In this document: positions 36,399 to 40,736 of the stretch, one piece after another
Layout of the letters: the number at the start of each line of letters is the position of its first letter
How positions within the stretch are numbered: the first letter of the stretch is position 1
Source of the DNA: DAIRET01 sp036795455
Lineage (GTDB): Bacteria; Bacteroidota; Ignavibacteria; Ignavibacteriales; Ignavibacteriaceae
Direction: 5' to 3'
Length of the DNA stretch: 40,736 nt
Assembly: GCA_036795455.1 (NCBI GenBank)
Contig: DAIRET010000009.1
Coordinates: 1 to 40,736, forward strand
The notes under the pieces: model-generated
Seen by the model: the letters and a program-made list of their open reading frames with translations, nothing else
Told to the model about the DNA's origin: nothing
The model's database searches: none
Made by a program: the position numbers and the translations under genes

Positions 36399-37508
36399 TT
36401 ATTTTTTAAATAATCCTTTAAGTTTATTCTTTGCTTTTTTACCTACTTCTTTAGCTTTGTTAACTGCTTTGGAGCCGGTTTCTTTTGTTTTGTCAACTAC
36501 TTTTGAACCGGTATTTTGTACGTTATCAATAACCTTTTTCCCTGCATCTTTTAACTCTTCTTTAGCATGCTGAGATGCACTTTTCGGATCGTAGTTGTAG
36601 AATTTCCAGTGCTGGGTTGCTGTTGATTGCTTGTCGGCAAGCATAACATAGGCACCGTTGATATTGCTATTATTCTGTACACCTAAAACAAACTGTGAAC
36701 CAGCCGGTTTAATATAATATGAGTATTCTGATACTTTTTCAGTCTCGAATTTTTGAAGTGCCATTATGTTGAAGTCATTCTGCTCAATTACTGCTCCGGG
36801 AGCGTTGTTGTTTTCTGTTACAGTTAAATACTTAAAAGAATTAATATTTCTTAAATAAAAGTTGTTTGAATTTATCACGGGTATTAAATCATATGCCTGT
36901 GCTTTTGAGTTGTTACTGTCGAAAATCTGCAGCTTTGTTCCAGCGGTTTTCAGTCCTCCCTGAACATCAAGCTTCTTTTGTGAACCTTCGTTCTGGAATG
37001 TAAGCCGTTGTGCAAATCTCCAGCATTGATTAAGATTTCCGCCCTGTTTTCCGTCTGCTGCCGGTTTGCTCATCTGGATTATGTTACCGGAGTTCGGGTC
37101 AAGCGTTAAAGCTTTACCGCTTAACACGGAGACTATCATCACCATATCTGTATTTTCAACAGGTTCTAAAATGAATTTTTGAGCGGCGCCGTTATTGTTT
37201 TGCCATTGGTTAACATTCCCGAGGTCCATTTGTGAATCGTTTGCAATATTCACATTCATTCCTGAATGTGAACAAGTAATCGTAAATTCTCCGTTATCTG
37301 AAAAAGTTACAATGAATTTTTGGTTCTTTTGACCATTATATTCCCAAACGGCAAGGTTAGCTCCGTTATTTGTTTTTGCTCCTGCAACGTCAAATACTTT
37401 TTCATTATGGGCGGATACTATAATGTATTCACCGTTTCCGATAAAGTTTTGTGCTGTAATAGTGGTTGTGATAAACAAAATGGAGAGAATCGCATATAAG
37501 TATCTCAT
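36399..37508 (-). CDS. Secreted ricin-type lectin protein with 11-mer repeat tail
   Basis: 369 aa. A signal peptide (about 1-20, MRYLYAILSILFITTTITAQ) is followed by two ricin B-like beta-trefoil domains (about 24-165 and 165-305), with Q-x-W/F repeats such as NQKFIV, NQCWRF and TQHWKFY. The domains suggest carbohydrate or other ligand binding outside the cytoplasm. Residues 312-366 form four or five tandem 11-residue repeats, each starting G-K/S-K, rich in Lys, Val/Ala and Asp/Glu, predicting an amphipathic helix like LEA group 3 or apolipoprotein repeats; FKK ends the protein. AAGGATG lies upstream of the ATG. Function unknown; monocistronic. Confidence 0.85.
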   Translation of the reverse strand: MRYLYAILSILFITTTITAQNFIGNGEYIIVSAHNEKVFDVAGAKTNNGANLAVWEYNGQKNQKFIVTFSDNGEFTITCSHSGMNVNIANDSQMDLGNVNQWQNNNGAAQKFILEPVENTDMVMIVSVLSGKALTLDPNSGNIIQMSKPAADGKQGGNLNQCWRFAQRLTFQNEGSQKKLDVQGGLKTAGTKLQIFDSNNSKAQAYDLIPVINSNNFYLRNINSFKYLTVTENNNAPGAVIEQNDFNIMALQKFETEKVSEYSYYIKPAGSQFVLGVQNNSNINGAYVMLADKQSTATQHWKFYNYDPKSASQHAKEELKDAGKKVIDNVQNTGSKVVDKTKETGSKAVNKAKEVGKKAKNKLKGLFKK

Positions 37509-37876
37509 TAGTTCATCCTTTCTTATTTTTTGTAAATGGATTAATTCGAGTAATTACCACTCAACAATAATGCCATAAAAAGGAGAAAACAGAAAATAAT
37601 TTATTGCTCGATTTGGAATAGAAATGCAAAATTCTTTTAAAAATGTTGTCATAAATAAAATGATTGTGTCTTTTTTTCTGTACAAACAATATGGTCAAAG
37701 TATAAACTAACACGAAGGGAATGTTTTTTTCATTGGTGAAAAACTGTCTTTCTTGTTTATAGGAATTGTTTGCCAATGCTCAATTCAATCATATATAAAA
37801 TTCAAGAAGATTAAAAAAAATTTCGCGTATATCTCTGTTTGCTATCTGCTTCAAAGTTATGCTAATAGGCTATAGT
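37509..37876. other. Intergenic region between the ricin-domain gene and uvrA
   Basis: 368 nt, very AT-rich, no credible gene. It holds the 5' region of the ricin-domain gene. A 71-codon frame here has poor codon use and no family match I recognise. Confidence 0.7.
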
Positions 37877-40654
37877 CTATTTTAAATATTCCTTGAGATA
37901 TTTACCTGTCCAGGAAATTTTGTTCGCAGCTATTTCTTCGGGTGTCCCCGTTGCAATAATTTCACCCCCTTTTTCGCCAGCTTCTGGACCGAGGTCAATT
38001 ATATAATCGGCACATTTTATAATCTCAAGATTATGTTCAATTATTACTATTGAATTATTTGCTTCCAGCAGCATGTTGAAGCAGTTTAATAGCTTTGAAA
38101 TATCGTCAAAGTGAAGCCCGGTTGTCGGTTCGTCGAATATAAAAAGAGTGTGTTCTTTTTCTCTTCTTGACGAAAGGTGAAGGGCAAGTTTTATTCTCTG
38201 CGCTTCTCCGCCTGAAAGAGTATTTGAAGGCTGTCCCAATTTTATGTAGCCAAGCCCGACATCGGATAGAATTTGCAGGAGCCTTAAAAGCCTGTTATTC
38301 CCCTCAAAAAAAAGAATGGCTTCATCAACCGTCATATTAAGAACATCAACAATATTTTTACCGCGGTAAGTAATATCTCTTGTTTCCTTTTTGTAACGCG
38401 TACCTTTGCAGTCTTCGCATTCAAGGTATAAGTCAGCAAGAAACTGCATTTCTACCTTTATTAAACCTTCTCCCTGGCATGTCTCGCACCTGCCTCCGGG
38501 AATGTTGAATGAAAAATAGCCTGGTGCATATTTCCTTGTTTTTGCCTGGTGTGTGGATGCAAATATTTCCCGGATTAATTCAAATGCCTTAATGTAGCTA
38601 ACCGGGTTAGAGCGGGGAGATTTTCCGATTGGCGACTGATCAACAATTTCGATATTGTCGAGATAATTGATTCCTGTTATTTCATCGTACTTGCCGATTC
38701 TGTGCGGATTCATTCCCATCAGTTTTGTAATTCCGCCGTGAAGAACATCATGTATCAAGGTGCTCTTTCCCGAACCGCTGACACCTGTTACGACTACAAA
38801 TGAGTTCAACGGAATTTCAACATCAATGTTTTTTAAGTTGTTTTCTCTTGCTCCTGCTATCTTAATGAATTTTCTTTTCTCGCGTCGTCTTTCGGAAGGA
38901 ATCGGAATTCTTGTTTCCCCTGAAAGATACTTCCCGGTAACTGAAGAAGGATTTTTTACAATTTCATCATAAGTCCCTCTTGCAACTATATTCCCACCAA
39001 ATTGTCCGGCTTTCGGTCCCATATCAATAATTATGTCAGCATTCTGCATCATTTCGGGGTCGTGTTCAACTACTAAAACGGAGTTGCCTATGTCCCGCAG
39101 ATTTTTTAAAATTTTAATTAACCTTGCATTGTCCCTTGGATGCAGTCCAATGCTCGGTTCATCAAGAACGTAAAGTGTTCCTACAAGGGACGAACCGAGT
39201 GCGGTGGCAAGATTTATTCTTTGTGTTTCACCGCCTGAAAGAGTCGAGGATAATCTGTCAAGAGTTAAATAACCAAGTCCGACATCATTCAGGAAGGTTA
39301 ATCTTTTTATTATCTCTTTCAGAATTCTTTCCCCGACCTGCAAGTCGTAATCGGAAAGTTTTAATCCTAAAAAGAAATCCAACGATTTTTCAATCGGAAG
39401 TTTGACAACATCATGTATAGAGTGTCTTTCAATCTGCACCTGCAATGCTTCTCTTCTCAGCCGTGAGCCTTTGCAAGCAGAACACGTTGTATAACCCCGG
39501 AACTTGCTTATAAAAATACGAACGTGGAGTTTGTAGTTTTTACTTTCTAACTTTTCAAAAAACTTAGTAATACCGATAAAGTCCTCGAACCCGTCTATAA
39601 TTAGTTTTACTTTATCTTCCGGTAATTCTTTAAATGGTACGTTCAAAGGGATTTTGTATTTTTTAGAAAGCTGTACCAACTCCCTAAGGTTTGCGCTATA
39701 TTTTGGAGAACGCCATGGGGCTATCGCTCCATCTATAATGCTAAGATTGGGATTAGGAACGACAAGATTCATATCTATTCCCATTACAAGGCTGAAGCCC
39801 TGGCAGACGGGACAGGCACCAAACGGATTGTTGAATGAAAAAAATCTCGGTTCCGGTTCTTCGTACCGTATTCCGCAGCACTCAAAGTATCGGTTGAATT
39901 CCTTTTTTTCACCGGTATCGGCGTTAATTAAAACCAACCGGTTTTCTCCCTCTTTAAAAGTTATTTCAATTGATTCGCCAAGTTTTTCCCTTACTCTTCC
40001 TTTAGTTACTTTGAATCTTTCGACTACTATATAAACTCCTTGTTTCGACTTCGGGATAAAATCTTCTTCACTTAAATCAATAAAATTATCTCCATTGAAT
40101 ATTCTGAAGAAACCCCGTTTTTTTATGAATTCAATCTCTTCTTTTACCGAGCGACCCTGGTGGTCTTTTAACGGAAAGGTTAAATAAAATTTTGCCCCAT
40201 CATCATTTGTTTCAAGCCATTCGGTTACAGTGCCGGTAGTAGCTTTAGTAACGACGTTTCCGCAGTTAAAGCAGATTGTTTTTCCAATGCGTGCAAAAAG
40301 AAGCCGGAGATAATCGTAAACTTCTGTTGTTGTACCTACAGTTGAACGGCTGTTTTTCGAGCCTGTTTTTTGTTCGATTGCAACTGCGGGACTAATACCA
40401 AGTATCATATCGACGTCGGGCTTGTTTATCCTTTCGAGGAATTGACGGGCATATGAAGAGAGGCTTTCAACATAACGTCTTTGTCCTTCAGCATAAATTG
40501 TATCGAACACAAGAGAAGATTTACCGCTGCCGCTTACTCCTGTAAACACTATAAGTTTGTTGCGGGGTATTTCAAGGTCGATGTTTTTTAAGTTGTGCTG
40601 TCTTGCACCTTTAATTACGATTTTCTTACCGTTAATTCCTGTTGTGTCGTTCAT
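37877..40654 (-). CDS. uvrA: Excinuclease ABC subunit A (UvrA)
   Basis: 925-aa UvrA, the DNA-damage recognition ATPase of nucleotide excision repair that works with UvrB. Two ABC modules are complete: Walker A GVSGSGKSSLVFD and GVSGSGKSTLIHD; signatures STLSGGETQRINLA and NTLSGGEAQRIKLA; Walker B VLDEPSIGLHPRD and FIFDEPTTGLHFDD. Zinc modules are seen as CPVC...CSAC in the first half and CETCQGEG...CEDCKGTRY in the second. Length is normal. It starts at ATG 40654, which leaves 82 nt of upstream sequence before the window edge. Confidence 0.97.
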   Translation of the reverse strand: MNDTTGINGKKIVIKGARQHNLKNIDLEIPRNKLIVFTGVSGSGKSSLVFDTIYAEGQRRYVESLSSYARQFLERINKPDVDMILGISPAVAIEQKTGSKNSRSTVGTTTEVYDYLRLLFARIGKTICFNCGNVVTKATTGTVTEWLETNDDGAKFYLTFPLKDHQGRSVKEEIEFIKKRGFFRIFNGDNFIDLSEEDFIPKSKQGVYIVVERFKVTKGRVREKLGESIEITFKEGENRLVLINADTGEKKEFNRYFECCGIRYEEPEPRFFSFNNPFGACPVCQGFSLVMGIDMNLVVPNPNLSIIDGAIAPWRSPKYSANLRELVQLSKKYKIPLNVPFKELPEDKVKLIIDGFEDFIGITKFFEKLESKNYKLHVRIFISKFRGYTTCSACKGSRLRREALQVQIERHSIHDVVKLPIEKSLDFFLGLKLSDYDLQVGERILKEIIKRLTFLNDVGLGYLTLDRLSSTLSGGETQRINLATALGSSLVGTLYVLDEPSIGLHPRDNARLIKILKNLRDIGNSVLVVEHDPEMMQNADIIIDMGPKAGQFGGNIVARGTYDEIVKNPSSVTGKYLSGETRIPIPSERRREKRKFIKIAGARENNLKNIDVEIPLNSFVVVTGVSGSGKSTLIHDVLHGGITKLMGMNPHRIGKYDEITGINYLDNIEIVDQSPIGKSPRSNPVSYIKAFELIREIFASTHQAKTRKYAPGYFSFNIPGGRCETCQGEGLIKVEMQFLADLYLECEDCKGTRYKKETRDITYRGKNIVDVLNMTVDEAILFFEGNNRLLRLLQILSDVGLGYIKLGQPSNTLSGGEAQRIKLALHLSSRREKEHTLFIFDEPTTGLHFDDISKLLNCFNMLLEANNSIVIIEHNLEIIKCADYIIDLGPEAGEKGGEIIATGTPEEIAANKISWTGKYLKEYLK

Positions 40655-40689
40655 TCGGATTTCTTTGAAAAAATTTACAATTAAACCAT

Positions 40690-40697
40690 CAAATTTA
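40690..40697 (-). promoter_or_regulatory. TAAATTTG -7-like box upstream of uvrA
   Basis: Matches TAnnTTTG on the minus strand 36-43 nt before the uvrA ATG, a normal promoter distance. The -33 element is not clear, so confidence is low. Confidence 0.3.
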
Positions 40698-40736
40698 AGA
40701 AAATTCGGAGAGGTGAAAGCGAAAAAAATGGAGTAA

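Noticed and set aside
37561..37776. 71-codon open frame upstream of the ricin-domain gene
   Set aside because: AT-rich intergenic DNA, odd composition rich in Phe, Lys and Asn, no recognisable domain; most likely chance.
1..40736. CRISPR arrays, tRNA or rRNA genes, prophage or insertion-sequence transposases
   Set aside because: No regularly spaced repeats, no cloverleaf-like segment and no transposase or integrase coding region were found.

Overview
The window is AT-rich, gene-dense bacterial DNA. It carries 28 protein-coding genes that I can support and no rRNA, tRNA or CRISPR array. Gene style suggests the Bacteroidota/Ignavibacteria (FCB) side of the tree. The signs are weak or absent Shine-Dalgarno sequences on many genes, several TTG starts, TAAATTTG promoter-like boxes, a GxxExxY gene flanked by 'gcagagacgcagag'-type repeats, a DUF4920 protein, and a response-regulator/PEP-binding fusion. 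This placement is an inference from gene content; I see no phylogenetic marker that fixes it.

Region 1 (1-16.9 kb) is mostly housekeeping. It holds leuS and serS, separated by a small GxxExxY element, then a secreted beta-lactamase-fold serine hydrolase, a hicBA toxin-antitoxin pair and gdhA. After these come a secreted DUF4920 protein, a U32 [4Fe-4S] hydroxylase/peptidase-family protein, an orphan lipoprotein, an Rrf2 regulator with a membrane polyferredoxin, a large protein with two receiver-like domains and a PEP-synthase-type ATP-binding domain, and a PPK2 kinase.

Region 2 (17.1-36.2 kb) is the centrepiece: a 19-kb, 12-gene purine/urate catabolic island in two convergent operons. The rightward operon is xdhA-xdhB-xdhC-ygfK-xdhD. 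It encodes a conventional [2Fe-2S]/FAD/Mo xanthine dehydrogenase, its maturation factor, the flavo-iron-sulfur oxidoreductase YgfK, and a selenium-dependent-type molybdenum hydroxylase. The leftward operon encodes a PLP enzyme, a cyclic amidohydrolase, SsnA, YgeY, YgeW, a second PLP enzyme (threonine-synthase-like, with a zinc ribbon) and a MocA-like nucleotidyltransferase. This is the gene set known from E. coli and gut anaerobes for purine/urate breakdown by ring opening, decarbamoylation and final deamination to central metabolites. Two differences stand out. The canonical diaminopropionate ammonia-lyase (YgeX) is not recognisable and two other fold-type II PLP enzymes are present. The ring-opening amidohydrolase looks allantoinase/dihydroorotase-like rather than a D-hydantoinase. 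No transporter, carbamate kinase, regulator or selenium-maturation gene lies inside the window.

Region 3 (36.2-40.7 kb) holds a secreted ricin-type lectin with an 11-residue-repeat lysine-rich tail and a very clear terminator, followed by uvrA.

Repeats related to the GxxExxY element occur twice: around the GxxExxY gene (2501-2950) and as an ORF-less remnant inside the purine operon between ygeY and ygeW (30611-30687).
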